From the NCBI GenBank assembly GCA_963747345.1, contig CAVVFA010000019.1:135655-199654 (forward strand): DNA of 64,000 nt. The letters are read 5' to 3'. The translations under genes and the position numbers were made by a program. Positions 1 through 8,320 of the stretch are shown in pieces; positions within the stretch are counted from its first letter, which is position 1; every line of letters starts with the position of its first letter. This DNA comes from GCA-2746795 sp963747345 (GTDB lineage: Bacteria > Chloroflexota > Anaerolineae > Promineifilales > Promineifilaceae). The notes under the pieces were generated by a model. The model worked only from the letters and a program-made list of their open reading frames with translations, ran no database searches and was not told the DNA's origin.

Positions 1-1
1 G

Positions 2-286
2 GCCGGTTCGTTGATGCGCACGGCGGCGGCGATGGATGATGATCGGGTGTGGACGGTGAGTGCGTCTGGCTTTCGGGATACGTCTCGCGTATCGGGTACA
101 GACCCCAAGATGATGTTGGATATTTTGGTGACGAACAAAACGGCCGTTCTGCAACAACTGCAACGCTACCAGGCTGAGATAACGGCCGTTACGCAGTTAA
201 TCGAGTCTGGCGACGAAGAAAAACTAGCCGCCTGGCTGGCTGAAACCCAGTCGGAATATTTTACGTACCGAGAAAAGAAGGGATGA
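2..286 (+). CDS. tyrA: Prephenate dehydrogenase, C-terminal part (left edge)
   Basis: The frame is open to the left edge, so only about the last 94 residues are present. The segment GFRDTSRVSGTDPKMMLDI, followed by a helical region ending in AAWLAETQ, matches the C-terminal dimerisation region of TyrA-type prephenate dehydrogenases, which make 4-hydroxyphenylpyruvate for tyrosine synthesis in the cytoplasm. The NAD-binding domain and the catalytic residues lie outside the window, so activity cannot be judged. Two AACGGCCGTT palindromes fall in this short fragment, one read as KTAV and one as ITAV. The stop is followed at once by a GGATGAA-type hairpin. An arogenate-specific relative cannot be excluded. 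Confidence 0.75.
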   Translation, partial: AGSLMRTAAAMDDDRVWTVSASGFRDTSRVSGTDPKMMLDILVTNKTAVLQQLQRYQAEITAVTQLIESGDEEKLAAWLAETQSEYFTYREKKG

Positions 287-291
287 ATTTT

Positions 292-340
292 GAAGGATGA
301 AGGATGAAAAACTTTGCTTCAACCCTCATCCTTCATCCTT
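292..340. repeat. Heptad hairpin, GGATGAA type
   Basis: The left arm is made of GGATGAA units and the right arm of their complements (TTCATCC), with a short loop. It lies between the tyrA stop and the Shine-Dalgarno of the next gene. The same family recurs at 35598-35668 and inside icmF at 58961-59041, with single arms near 15888 and 33526. Confidence 0.8.
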
Positions 341-356
341 TAAAGGAGTTTTGCTT

Positions 357-710
357 ATGTATATGCTCATGATGGTGTTGGATGACAGTGAACATTTGAA
401 TGGGGTTTTGCAAGCCTGGATCGATGCTGGCGTGCCTGGGGTGACGATTTTAGAGAGCACGGGCGTTAATCGCGTGCTGCCCCGTGAACAGGCCGGGCCG
501 ATGTTTGCCGGGTTTAGCCAAATTTTTGGCACGGGCCGCGTCGGACACAATACCCTGTTTGCTGTGATTGATAATATGGAATTGGCGGAAACGGCCGTTA
601 AAGCCACAGAGACCGTCGTTGGCAATCTCAACGACCCGCATACAGGCGTTGTCTTTGTCGTGCCTGTTGCCAAAACGTGGGGTTTCCCCGAACCGTATGC
701 AAATGAGTAG
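357..710 (+). CDS. PII-like small regulatory protein
   Basis: A 117-residue protein. The ATG at 357 was chosen because AAAGGAG lies about 9 nt upstream; the frame continues upstream only into a repeat hairpin. The pattern MVLDDSEHLNGVLQAWIDAG followed by VTILESTG, and the end GVVFVVPV, resemble the beta-alpha-beta fold of PII/CutA-like trimeric proteins (VTILES is typical). The classical uridylylation T-loop is not recognisable. It sits directly upstream of a CaCA cation exchanger. PII-like proteins often regulate a neighbouring transporter, so a link is plausible but inferred. Two ordinary palindromes are absent at the start; one AACGGCCGTT lies at about 590. Confidence 0.5.
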   Translation: MYMLMMVLDDSEHLNGVLQAWIDAGVPGVTILESTGVNRVLPREQAGPMFAGFSQIFGTGRVGHNTLFAVIDNMELAETAVKATETVVGNLNDPHTGVVFVVPVAKTWGFPEPYANE

Positions 711-783
711 TTGCAAGGTGGCAAAGCGGCAAAGTTGCAAAGTAGCCTCGTCACCCTGCAACCTTGCAACTCTGCAACCTTGA
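711..783. repeat. Heptad hairpin, TTGCAAnG type
   Basis: Arms are built from TTGCAAGG/TGGCAAAG-like units and the complementary CTGCAAC/CTTGCAA units. It fills the gap between the PII-like gene and the exchanger. Relatives are at 6764-6825 and 16993-17146. Confidence 0.75.
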
Positions 784-797
784 TTTTGGAGTATCAA

Positions 798-1793
798 ATG
801 GAAGTTTGGCTAAAATTTTTCTTTTTTGCTGCGATTGTGGTGATCGCGGCCGTAAAACTCGCCGAATATGGCGACGTGATTGCTGTGCGTACCAAGCTGG
901 GCGGGTTGTTTGTCGGCACGATTTTTCTGGCCGCCGCCACCTCGTTACCTGAACTCATTGCTTCGATTAGTTCGTTCCAGTTGGGCGAGCCGAATCTGGC
1001 AGCGGGTAACTTTTTTGGCAGCAATATGGTTAATGTGGTGCTGCTGGCGCTGATTGATCTGATTGTTTTTCGCGTGCCTTTGCTGCGAAAAGTGGCGGTT
1101 AGTCATGCCGTTACGGCCGCCCTGACCACGGTCTTAATGACGGTGGCGGTTTTTGCCATTTTGTCTGATATGAATATCACCATTGGTTGGGTCGGCTTGG
1201 ACAGTATTTTGCTGATTGTGATGTATTTTGTGGGCATCTGGTTGATTCAACGGGAAAACAAAGGCCCCTCTTCATCTCCTGCACCTACGGTAGCCGTAGC
1301 ACCAGGATTTCCGTCGCTGAAAGTTGGTATTTTGGGCTTCGCTTTTGCCACAGTCGTTTTGCTGATGTCTGTGCCGCAGTTGGTATTAAGCAGCACAGAC
1401 ATTGCGGTGATCACGGGTTTGGGTACCGGATTTGTGGGTGTTGCTCTGCTTAGTGTTGTCACCTCTTTGCCAGAGTTGGTGGCGGCGATTGCGGCTGTGC
1501 GCATCGGCGCCTTTGATATGGCGGTGGGTAACTTGTTTGGCTCTGGCGTTTTTAACATGTTGGCGCTTGGCTTGTCTGATTTCTTCTATACCGATGGCAG
1601 TTTCTTGGCCGACATCGACCCCGCGTTTGCGATGGTGGGCTTGATTGGCATCCTGTTGACGAATATGGCGTTAATTGGCAATCTGGCACGGGTGGAGCGC
1701 AAGATTTTGTTCATTGAATTGGATGCCGTGGCAATTATTATTGTCTATTTGCTGGGATTGTATTTCTTGTATATGCAGGGGATTGGTGTTTAA
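798..1793 (+). CDS. Sodium/calcium exchanger family membrane protein
   Basis: A 331-residue polytopic membrane protein of the CaCA superfamily, which swaps Ca2+ (or another cation) for Na+ or H+ across the inner membrane. Both alpha repeats are visible. The first has ATSLPELIASISS followed by AAGNFFGSNMVN (about residues 48-80). The second has VTSLPELVAAIAA followed by AVGNLFGSGVFN (about residues 222-255). The conserved acidic residue sits in each SLPEL motif. The ATG at 798 has GGAG just upstream; the longer open frame would read through the heptad hairpin. Length is normal for bacterial YrbG-like members. Ion specificity cannot be read from the sequence. Confidence 0.88.
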   Translation: MEVWLKFFFFAAIVVIAAVKLAEYGDVIAVRTKLGGLFVGTIFLAAATSLPELIASISSFQLGEPNLAAGNFFGSNMVNVVLLALIDLIVFRVPLLRKVAVSHAVTAALTTVLMTVAVFAILSDMNITIGWVGLDSILLIVMYFVGIWLIQRENKGPSSSPAPTVAVAPGFPSLKVGILGFAFATVVLLMSVPQLVLSSTDIAVITGLGTGFVGVALLSVVTSLPELVAAIAAVRIGAFDMAVGNLFGSGVFNMLALGLSDFFYTDGSFLADIDPAFAMVGLIGILLTNMALIGNLARVERKILFIELDAVAIIIVYLLGLYFLYMQGIGV

Positions 1794-1800
1794 AGATTTA

Positions 1801-1860
1801 TTACAAAGGAACGAAGATACAAAGAAACAAAGGAAAGGCTTTTCTTTGTTTCTTTGTATT
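1801..1860. repeat. Heptad-like hairpin, ACAAAGA type
   Basis: The left arm has ACAAAGGAACGAAGAT-like units and the right arm CTTTGTTTCTTTGTA. It lies in the gap before the GT39 gene. A close relative is at 14671-14732. Confidence 0.75.
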
Positions 1861-1877
1861 AAGCTCTTTAGGTTTTT

Positions 1878-4163
1878 ATGAAAATGCGATGGTGGGAGTG
1901 GCTCCTGTTTTTTGCCGGACTGGCAGCGTTTGCGGCACAAGCGGCGCTGGCTTCCCCGTTGAAGTCGGCGGCGTTTGATGAGGAGTATCATATTGCCGCT
2001 GGCTATGCGTATCTGAAGACGGGCGATTTTCGCCTGTCTACCAGCCATCCGCCGTTGGTGGATACGCTGAGTGGCATCCCCCTTTTGTTCCTCGACAATG
2101 TAAATCTGCCCACTGACCATCCATCCTGGGAAGAGAGCAATTATTTTGTCTTTTCAGACATTTTCCTGTGGCACGCTAATGACAACCCGCAGGAGATTTT
2201 GGTAAACGGCCGTTATCCCATCATCTTCCTCGGAACCATTTTAGTAGCCGCCTTATTCTTTTGGTCACGCCAAATGGGGGGTGCGTGGGCGGGTTGGATC
2301 GCGCTCATCCTGGCCGCTTTCGATCCCAACTTGATTGCAAACGGCCGTCTCATCACCACCGATTTAGGTCTGACACTGTTCATGGCGCTGACGATGTGGC
2401 GGCTGTGGTGTTGGCTCAACTCGCAGTCATTGAGCCTGCCGAAATGGCGAGTTTGGCTCAATCTCATCCTCGTTGGCATCCTGGCTGGCTGCACGATGGC
2501 GGCTAAGTTTACCGGCTTGATGGTGTGGCCGATGATGGCAGCGGTGGTGGTTTTGTGGCAGTGGGAGATTGGAGATTGGAGATTGGAGATTAGACGCAAT
2601 CTCCAATCTCTAATCTCTAATCTCTTCATTCTAGCTCTTATCGCCTACGCCACCCTATGGGCCATCTACCGCTTTGATTTTGGCCTCATTCCGGGCAGCA
2701 ATTTTCCGTTCCCGATTCCCGCGCCGTTTTATCCCTACAGCTTGTGGGATACGTTTAGGGTGATTGAGGAACAGCCAAAAGCGGCTTTCCTGCTGGGTCA
2801 GGTGTCTGACCGAGGCTGGTGGTATTACTTTCCAATGGCGCTGCTGCTGAAAACGTCGCTGCCGCTGCTGGTGTTGACTGTTGTGGGACTGTTTGTTGCT
2901 GTGCGTGAGGCTGGTTGGCGGAAAACGGCCGTTCTCTGGATTCCGCCTCTCTTTTTCATGCTGCTGGCCATGACCGGTCGCATCACCATCGGCTATCGTC
3001 ATATTCTGCCGGTGGTGCCGTTTCTCATCATGCTGGCAGCGCAGGTAGGGAGGAGATTGGAGATTGGAGATTGGAGATTGAAGCCGCGCCCTAATCTCCA
3101 ATCTCTAATCCCTAATCTCTTAATTCTCTTATTATTGGTCTGGTCAGCCATCGGCACGCTCCGCCTGTGGCCGCATCAGGAAGCGTATTTTAATGAGCTT
3201 GCGGGTGGGCCGGCGCAGGGCAGCGACCTGCTCGTCGATGCCAATGTCGATTGGGGGCAGGATTTGCTGTTTTTGCGCGAGTTGATGGCCGAACGGGGCA
3301 TCGACCAGGTGTATTTGTCCTATTTTGGCACGGCGCTGCCGGAAGCATATGGCGTCAATTACAAACCGCTGCCCGGATTCATGCGCTTCACGGCCGGAGC
3401 CGAAATCGACGCCTACAACCCGTACACACCACTGCCTGGCTGGTACGCCATCAGCGAGACGAGCAAACAGCTTGGCCTGATGCTGCAAAACACGGATATG
3501 TATGCCTATTTTCAGGACAAGGAGCCGGTGGCCTGTGCGGGCTACTCGATTTGCTTGTATGAGGTGGCGTATGGGGATGATGAAGATGTGGAGCGGATGG
3601 TGGTAAACGGCCGTTCTGTCTCAGACATCCCGCCGCAAGAATTAGGCATCACAGAGGGCAATCGCGTAATCGCCAAATGGGTCAATGCGCCGGATGTGGT
3701 GGTGTATCCGCTGGGCGCAGGGTTTGTGGAGCCGGATGGATTTGTAGCGGTGGGCGCAGATTTTGAGGGGGCTTTTGACTTGTTAGGTGCGGTGATGGCT
3801 CCTTCGACAAGCTCAGGAACCGTTTCCCCTGGAGACCCACTCAACGTCACCCTCTACTGGCAAGTCGGTTCCGGTGATGTAGACACGCCGAAGCCCAGTT
3901 TAGCCGCACCGCTGGCTGCTTTTGTCCACCTTTCCGGCGAAGACCCCGCCCAAATCATTGCCCAATACGATGGCTGGCCGACGGCGCTGTCTGGCCTGGA
4001 ACCCGGCGACATCATCGCCCAACCCGTCACCCTGTTTCCCGCAGCAGATGCGCCTTCGGCTGATTATTTTGTGCGTGTGGGTTTATATTCGCCGCAATCA
4101 GGACAGCGTTTACAAACAAATGCTGGGGATGTCGTCGTAGTGGGTCGGGTGACGGTCGAGTAG
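1878..4163 (+). CDS. GT39-type membrane glycosyltransferase-like protein
   Basis: A 761-residue protein with many transmembrane segments in residues 1-440 and a soluble beta-rich C-terminal part. The first loop carries FDEEYHIAAGYAYLKTGDF and then TSHPPLVDTL, the acidic and HPP features typical of ArnT/PMT-like (GT-C, GT39) enzymes. These transfer a sugar from a polyprenyl-phosphate donor on the outer face of the membrane. Two GAGATTG-type hairpins (2565-2624 and 3053-3120) are read through in frame as charged patches near membrane segments, and a TTCGACAAGCTCAGG repeat near 3802 is also translated. These inserts look foreign to the family. The ATG at 1878 follows a hairpin spacer with no strong Shine-Dalgarno. 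Donor and acceptor are unknown. Confidence 0.75.
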   Translation: MKMRWWEWLLFFAGLAAFAAQAALASPLKSAAFDEEYHIAAGYAYLKTGDFRLSTSHPPLVDTLSGIPLLFLDNVNLPTDHPSWEESNYFVFSDIFLWHANDNPQEILVNGRYPIIFLGTILVAALFFWSRQMGGAWAGWIALILAAFDPNLIANGRLITTDLGLTLFMALTMWRLWCWLNSQSLSLPKWRVWLNLILVGILAGCTMAAKFTGLMVWPMMAAVVVLWQWEIGDWRLEIRRNLQSLISNLFILALIAYATLWAIYRFDFGLIPGSNFPFPIPAPFYPYSLWDTFRVIEEQPKAAFLLGQVSDRGWWYYFPMALLLKTSLPLLVLTVVGLFVAVREAGWRKTAVLWIPPLFFMLLAMTGRITIGYRHILPVVPFLIMLAAQVGRRLEIGDWRLKPRPNLQSLIPNLLILLLLVWSAIGTLRLWPHQEAYFNELAGGPAQGSDLLVDANVDWGQDLLFLRELMAERGIDQVYLSYFGTALPEAYGVNYKPLPGFMRFTAGAEIDAYNPYTPLPGWYAISETSKQLGLMLQNTDMYAYFQDKEPVACAGYSICLYEVAYGDDEDVERMVVNGRSVSDIPPQELGITEGNRVIAKWVNAPDVVVYPLGAGFVEPDGFVAVGADFEGAFDLLGAVMAPSTSSGTVSPGDPLNVTLYWQVGSGDVDTPKPSLAAPLAAFVHLSGEDPAQIIAQYDGWPTALSGLEPGDIIAQPVTLFPAADAPSADYFVRVGLYSPQSGQRLQTNAGDVVVVGRVTVE
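2565..2624. repeat. GAGATTG hairpin inside the GT39 gene
   Basis: Three to four GAGATTG/GAGATTA units, a short loop, then their complements. The 60-bp element is a multiple of three and carries no stop in the gene's frame. Confidence 0.8.
3053..3120. repeat. Second GAGATTG hairpin inside the GT39 gene
   Basis: Same family and orientation as the element 490 bp upstream. It again lies in a loop or membrane-edge stretch and stays open in the reading frame. Confidence 0.8.
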
Positions 4164-4171
4164 AAACCAAT

Positions 4172-4480
4172 TTATTCCCGTTCATAAGGCGAAAACCCCA
4201 TAGATTGTATCTGACCTTCGCTCAGAATCTCGGTCAAACGCGCCACCAGTTTTGCTTCATCTAAAATTTCATGCGCCGTTTCATTTCCCCGGCCGTCCCA
4301 GACCGATATTTCCATATGTACCTCAAATAAGGCTTGAGGCCCCTCAAATAGCGGTTGTTCCGTTTGATACCATATCGTGTAGTAAATATCGAATTCTTTG
4401 ACCTTGTGCCAACAGACAAGTTGAATCGGTTCAGTTTTTAAGTGCGCAATAATAGTTAGGGGAGAGATTCGTTCATCCAT
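4172..4480 (-). CDS. Hypothetical protein, 102 aa
   Basis: I do not recognise this protein. It is 102 residues, acidic, without a signal peptide or membrane segment, with the pattern FDIYYTIWYQTEQ and a helical end. It converges on the GT39 gene with an 8-bp gap. It lies 6 bp after the DUF6062-like gene on the same strand, so the two probably share a transcript. The start at 4480 is the only ATG that gives a full-length frame. Confidence 0.6.
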   Translation of the reverse strand: MDERISPLTIIAHLKTEPIQLVCWHKVKEFDIYYTIWYQTEQPLFEGPQALFEVHMEISVWDGRGNETAHEILDEAKLVARLTEILSEGQIQSMGFSPYERE

Positions 4481-4486
4481 GCGCGG

Positions 4487-5236
4487 CTACCGATTCTTGA
4501 ATTCTCTTTTTGGCCCGACCATCTGGTTCATCGCCCGCCGCCAACTGTCTGACTCGTCGCCAAAACCTTCGTGCTGGAAGCGGTAATCGTTTTTGCGAAT
4601 GAACTCGTCTAGTTCAGCGATGAGCGCGGTTAGTTTTTCTTGATGGGTTTGCACGAGCGTGTCAAAGGTGAACTGGTTGGGCGCGGTGTCGAGTGATTGG
4701 CGCAAGTGGGGGAAGCAGAGGCCATCAGACTTTTTGAGCGCGGCTATCATGCGTTCGTCATGTTCAGCTAAGGTATCGACAACGGCCGTTATCGCCATAT
4801 CTCCCATCTCTTTCTTCCGCACACACGCCGGACAGGGGGCGTCTGCTACCATGTTTTTGGCAATGCTCTTGTTCTTGAACTCACCGTCTTCGTCCGTTGA
4901 ACCGCCCCTGATTTTTGACTTGAAAAACGAAGCCTTGCTTGGCGAATGGCTCACCTTGTCCAACGATTTGTTGATCGTGTTGAGCACATCGCGGTAAATG
5001 AAGGCGATGCCCAGCGGCGCACTGTCGCCCGCTTCTGGCAACTGCCAGGCGTGTTCATAGCAAAACCCCAACGAGTTTCGTATCCCCAACCGTGTATCAA
5101 CATCATTAACACTGTCAAAAATGAGACCTTTTAACTGGCGTTCGACCGACGTATTTGTCCAGCGGCAGACAGGGCAGCCAGGCAGGTCGCTGGCTTCGAT
5201 GACTTCATGGTAACTGAATGGGGAGAGTTGGGGCAT
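4487..5236 (-). CDS. DUF6062-like cysteine-rich protein
   Basis: A 249-residue soluble protein. It has paired CPVC (about residue 21) and CPAC (about residue 136) motifs plus a CYEHAW segment near residue 58 and a CFPHLR segment near residue 175. The Cys/His pairs suggest two metal sites, as in proteins annotated DUF6062. No enzymatic function is known to me. It is followed on the same strand by a 102-residue hypothetical gene. The start codon is the first ATG after a CTCCC repeat that separates it from purA. The family name rests on memory of the CPVC/CPAC pattern. Confidence 0.6.
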   Translation of the reverse strand: MPQLSPFSYHEVIEASDLPGCPVCRWTNTSVERQLKGLIFDSVNDVDTRLGIRNSLGFCYEHAWQLPEAGDSAPLGIAFIYRDVLNTINKSLDKVSHSPSKASFFKSKIRGGSTDEDGEFKNKSIAKNMVADAPCPACVRKKEMGDMAITAVVDTLAEHDERMIAALKKSDGLCFPHLRQSLDTAPNQFTFDTLVQTHQEKLTALIAELDEFIRKNDYRFQHEGFGDESDSWRRAMNQMVGPKREFKNR

Positions 5237-5262
5237 GAGTTTTCCTGTGGATGTGATGCGCT

Positions 5263-5336
5263 TTCCCTCCCCTCAATCCCCTCCCGAAGGGAGGGGACTA
5301 GCTCCTCTCCCTTTGGGAGAGGGTTGGGGAGAGGGT
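5263..5336. repeat. CTCCC/GGGAG spacer repeat
   Basis: Two nested inverted repeats (CCCTCCC-type with GGGAGGGG, and CTCTCCCTTTGGGAGAG). The element fills the gap downstream of purA. A relative lies inside icmF at 60013-60046. It might act as a terminator, but it has no T-run. Confidence 0.65.
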
Positions 5337-5344
5337 GAAATAAG

Positions 5345-6655
5345 TTAGCTCAGTAAATCAATCTCAGCCGCATCAACCACCTGCGCCCGACCGGGGCCGA
5401 CGGAGACATAGCTGATGGGTGTTTGCGTGTCTTTGGCGATGTATTCGATGTATTTTTGGGCAGCTTTGGGCAAATCATCCCAGGTGCGCGCGCCGGTGAC
5501 ATCTTCTTGCCAGCCTTCCAACACTTCAAAGACGGGTTCGCAGCGGCCCAATTCTTCCAGGCTGTGGGGGAAGTAGTCGATGACTTCGCCGTCCAGCTTG
5601 TAGGCCACACATACGGGAACTTCTGGCAGTCCGCTGAGAATGTCGAGCTTGGTGATGGCGATTTCGGTGAAGCTGTTGATGCGTCCGGCGTGGCGCAGCA
5701 TGACGAGATCCAGCCAGCCAACCCGCCGCGCCCGACCAGTAGTGGTGCCAAATTCATCCCAGGGATTTGCGCCTGTACCACGCAGACGAACGGCCGTTTC
5801 TCCATCAGATTCACACGGGAACGGGCCACTGCCCACTCGGCTGGTGAACGCTTTACACACCCCGATGACCCGCCCTACCATCTTGGGCCCCACACCCAGC
5901 CCCGTCAACGCCCCGCCTGCTGTGGGCGAGGAACTGGTGACAAAGGGGTAGGTACCGTGGTCGATGTCGAGGAAAGTTCCTTGAGCACCTTCCGCTAACA
6001 CAGAACGGCCGTTTCTCAGCGATTTGTCTAACAAAACAGAGGCATCGGCGAGATGGGGAGCGAGACGTTGGGCATAGGCGGCATATTCAGCAGCAACGGC
6101 CGTTGCGTCCAACGGTTCTGCGCCATAAATCTTGGTCAACGTTTCATTGTGCGCGGCAATGTGGGCATGAATGGCCTCAGCCAATTCTTCTGGATGCGCA
6201 AACAGCCCCGCGCGAAGGCCAGTCCGCCCAATTTTGTCCATATAGGCCGGGCCGATGCCGCGCAAGGTTGTGCCAATGGCTTCTTTGCCGAGCTGCATTT
6301 CCTTAGCTTTGTCCAGAGCGATGTGGGCGGGGCTGATAATGTGGCAAGCGCGGCTAATTTTGAGCCGTCCTGGGCCTACATCGACACCCCGTTCAATTAA
6401 CGCATCCATTTCCCGAATAAACACGGCCGGATTCATAACTACACCATTGCCAATCACACACATGACGTTTTCATGAATAATGCCAGATGGAATGAGATGC
6501 AGTTTGAACACTTCATCGCCCACTGTAACCGTATGTCCAGCATTGTCGCCACCGCTAAAGCGGCCTACGGCGTCTGTGCTGGCAGCCAGCAAATCTGTGA
6601 ATCGACCTTTTCCCTCGTCGCCCCATTGGGCACCGATGATGATATTAAGTGGCAT
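5345..6655 (-). CDS. purA: Adenylosuccinate synthase
   Basis: A 436-residue cytoplasmic enzyme joining IMP and aspartate with GTP hydrolysis, the first committed step to AMP. The N-terminal GAQWGDEGKGR loop with the catalytic Asp, the NAGHT segment (about residue 39), GTTLRGIGPAY (about 128), GTTTGRARRVGW and the terminal SVGPGRAQ motif are all present. Length is normal for the family (about 430). The start at 6655 is preceded on its strand by AGGAGGATC. The upstream spacer is long (533 bp) and holds several hairpins. Confidence 0.97.
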   Translation of the reverse strand: MPLNIIIGAQWGDEGKGRFTDLLAASTDAVGRFSGGDNAGHTVTVGDEVFKLHLIPSGIIHENVMCVIGNGVVMNPAVFIREMDALIERGVDVGPGRLKISRACHIISPAHIALDKAKEMQLGKEAIGTTLRGIGPAYMDKIGRTGLRAGLFAHPEELAEAIHAHIAAHNETLTKIYGAEPLDATAVAAEYAAYAQRLAPHLADASVLLDKSLRNGRSVLAEGAQGTFLDIDHGTYPFVTSSSPTAGGALTGLGVGPKMVGRVIGVCKAFTSRVGSGPFPCESDGETAVRLRGTGANPWDEFGTTTGRARRVGWLDLVMLRHAGRINSFTEIAITKLDILSGLPEVPVCVAYKLDGEVIDYFPHSLEELGRCEPVFEVLEGWQEDVTGARTWDDLPKAAQKYIEYIAKDTQTPISYVSVGPGRAQVVDAAEIDLLS

Positions 6656-7188
6656 GTGAAGATCCTCCTCTTCGCTTAAAAAATTTACTGTCCAGACCCT
6701 CAGGGTTTGGTCTCGACTAAACTGTCAACGAGCATAATCTGACATTTTGCCTTCTGGTTGCATGTGGCAAGTTGCAGGTTGCAAGTTACTCTCGAAAAGA
6801 TCACTTGCAACCTGCAACTTGCCACCCATTAAAATGTAACTTTATGACCTCGCTGAGTATCATTCAACCTTGCACAGTGTTGAACCCTTAGGGTCTCGCT
6901 GGCAAAATTTGGGCAACACGCAAAAAAAATCCCGATAGGGGCTAAGAGTGCCGCCATATCGGGCTAATTTATAGTCTAACAAATTCCTGTTTGTGGTCTT
7001 TTTTTGGAACGGTTCATTCCCTGTTCACTATTCGTGATATTTTTCAGCCGTCGAATTATAGCAGATTTAAACGAGAACCAAACACAAAATTTTGACGGTT
7101 TGGGATTGAGGTTTATGAGCTTTAAAGAGATTGGAGATTAGAGATTGGAGATCACCCAATCTCTAATCTCCAATCTCAGATTTGTTGG
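6656..7188. other. Long intergenic spacer with hairpins
   Basis: No gene is seen. It holds a perfect 23-bp inverted repeat (6764-6786 with 6803-6825, TTGCAGG type). It also holds a CCCGATA/TATCGGG stem near 6932-6966 and a GAGATTG hairpin at 7127-7177 just after the L,D-transpeptidase stop. Two related CCCT(C/T)AGGGT motifs followed by CTCG occur at about 6698 and 6887. The purA promoter must lie here but I cannot assign it. Confidence 0.6.
7127..7177. repeat. Heptad hairpin, GAGATTG type
   Basis: GAGATTGGAGATTAGAGATT with its complement after a four-base loop. It sits directly 3' of the L,D-transpeptidase gene. Confidence 0.85.
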
Positions 7189-8229
7189 TTAATGATGCAC
7201 ATTGACAACGGTTCCATATTCCGACCAGTTGTATATCCAACCCGCATCGGAGGGAGAGAGATTGACGCAGCCGTGGCTCATTTGGTAGCCAAAATTGTTA
7301 TGCCAAAAAGCACCGTGCAGGGCGTAATCTTCAAAAAAGTACATCACGTATGGCACGTTTTCCAGGTAATAGTCGTACCCCAATAGCGCCCCATTCATCG
7401 TTTGGCTCTCGAAGCGCAGCCAAACGCGGAACATGCCGGTGACGGTGGGATGATCGTCTGTGCCGCTGGATATGAGGGTGTTGTAGACGAGTTCATTGCC
7501 TTCGTAGGCATTGAGTGTTTGGCTGGTGAGATCCACATCAATCCATTTTTCATTTTGGCTGACACCAAAGGGGCGATTGGCTGGTTTGCCCACTTGGGGT
7601 GACTGGTAGGTGGGCACGAGTGTTGGGGTGGGGGATGGTGTGTTCGTGGGCGTAGGGGTAATCGTCCATTCAGCGCGGGGCGGGTCTTGTAAATCGGCGG
7701 CGGCGATTTGTTTGGCTTGCAGATGAGGTTCGGCGGCGCTGGCTAATTGCGCCACAACTTCAGCGGTGGGCGTGGCTGTCAGGTTGATGATGGGGGTGGG
7801 TGCATTATTGGCGATTTGGCGTGGGGATTGGGTGACTTGGTTTGGGTAGAGATTGATGGCGAGGATAACGGCCGTTCCCATCCCAAACAATAACAACAAT
7901 ACCAAAGCCGCCCACAGGATCGGTTTCCGCCAACTTGTCTGGGCAGAACGAGGGGGCGGCGCGGCCATTTTGTTTGCGTTGGCTAACCGATTTTCAGCCC
8001 ATAGCCGTGCCTTGGCGATATTGGGATTGTGGGGGTTAAGCATTTCCGCTCGTTGAATATACTCCAGGCTTTGCTCAGGTGACGCCGCCACACCCGCCAA
8101 CAAGAGCCAGGCTTGGTCATCATTGGGGTCTTGCCGAAGTGCTTCCTGCAATAATCCCCGCGCCTGACGCTTGTCACCGTTTTGAATGGCCTGTTTGGCT
8201 TGCGGGATGAGATTTTGCTTGTCTGCCAT
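7189..8229 (-). CDS. L,D-transpeptidase with N-terminal TPR
   Basis: A 346-residue membrane-anchored protein. Residues 1-75 form two tetratricopeptide-like helices pairs (QAWLLLAGVA, LNPHNPNIAKA). A single membrane segment follows at about 105-130, then a Thr/Pro-rich linker. The C-terminal YkuD domain ends the protein and carries HGAFWHNNFG and the catalytic SHGCVNLS with the nucleophile Cys. Such enzymes make 3-3 cross-links in peptidoglycan or attach proteins to it, outside the membrane. The neighbouring amidase gene on the same strand also acts on the wall. The start at 8229 is the first ATG after a heptad hairpin. The TPR-before-anchor arrangement puts the TPR in the cytoplasm, which is less common. 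Confidence 0.88.
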   Translation of the reverse strand: MADKQNLIPQAKQAIQNGDKRQARGLLQEALRQDPNDDQAWLLLAGVAASPEQSLEYIQRAEMLNPHNPNIAKARLWAENRLANANKMAAPPPRSAQTSWRKPILWAALVLLLLFGMGTAVILAINLYPNQVTQSPRQIANNAPTPIINLTATPTAEVVAQLASAAEPHLQAKQIAAADLQDPPRAEWTITPTPTNTPSPTPTLVPTYQSPQVGKPANRPFGVSQNEKWIDVDLTSQTLNAYEGNELVYNTLISSGTDDHPTVTGMFRVWLRFESQTMNGALLGYDYYLENVPYVMYFFEDYALHGAFWHNNFGYQMSHGCVNLSPSDAGWIYNWSEYGTVVNVHH

Positions 8230-8242
8230 GTAGTACGCCTAC

Positions 8243-8298
8243 CTGAGATTAGAGATTAGAGATTGAAATCTCGACCAATCTCTAATCTCTAATCTCAG
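8243..8298. repeat. Heptad hairpin, GAGATTA type
   Basis: CTGAGATTAGAGATT and its complement around a short AT-rich loop. It lies between the amidase and L,D-transpeptidase genes. Confidence 0.85.
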
Positions 8299-8320
8299 TA
8301 GAGTTGTAAAATCTGTAAAC

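Noticed and set aside
5423..5998. Long open frame opposite purA
   Set aside because: It is the antisense shadow of a strongly conserved gene and shows no family features.
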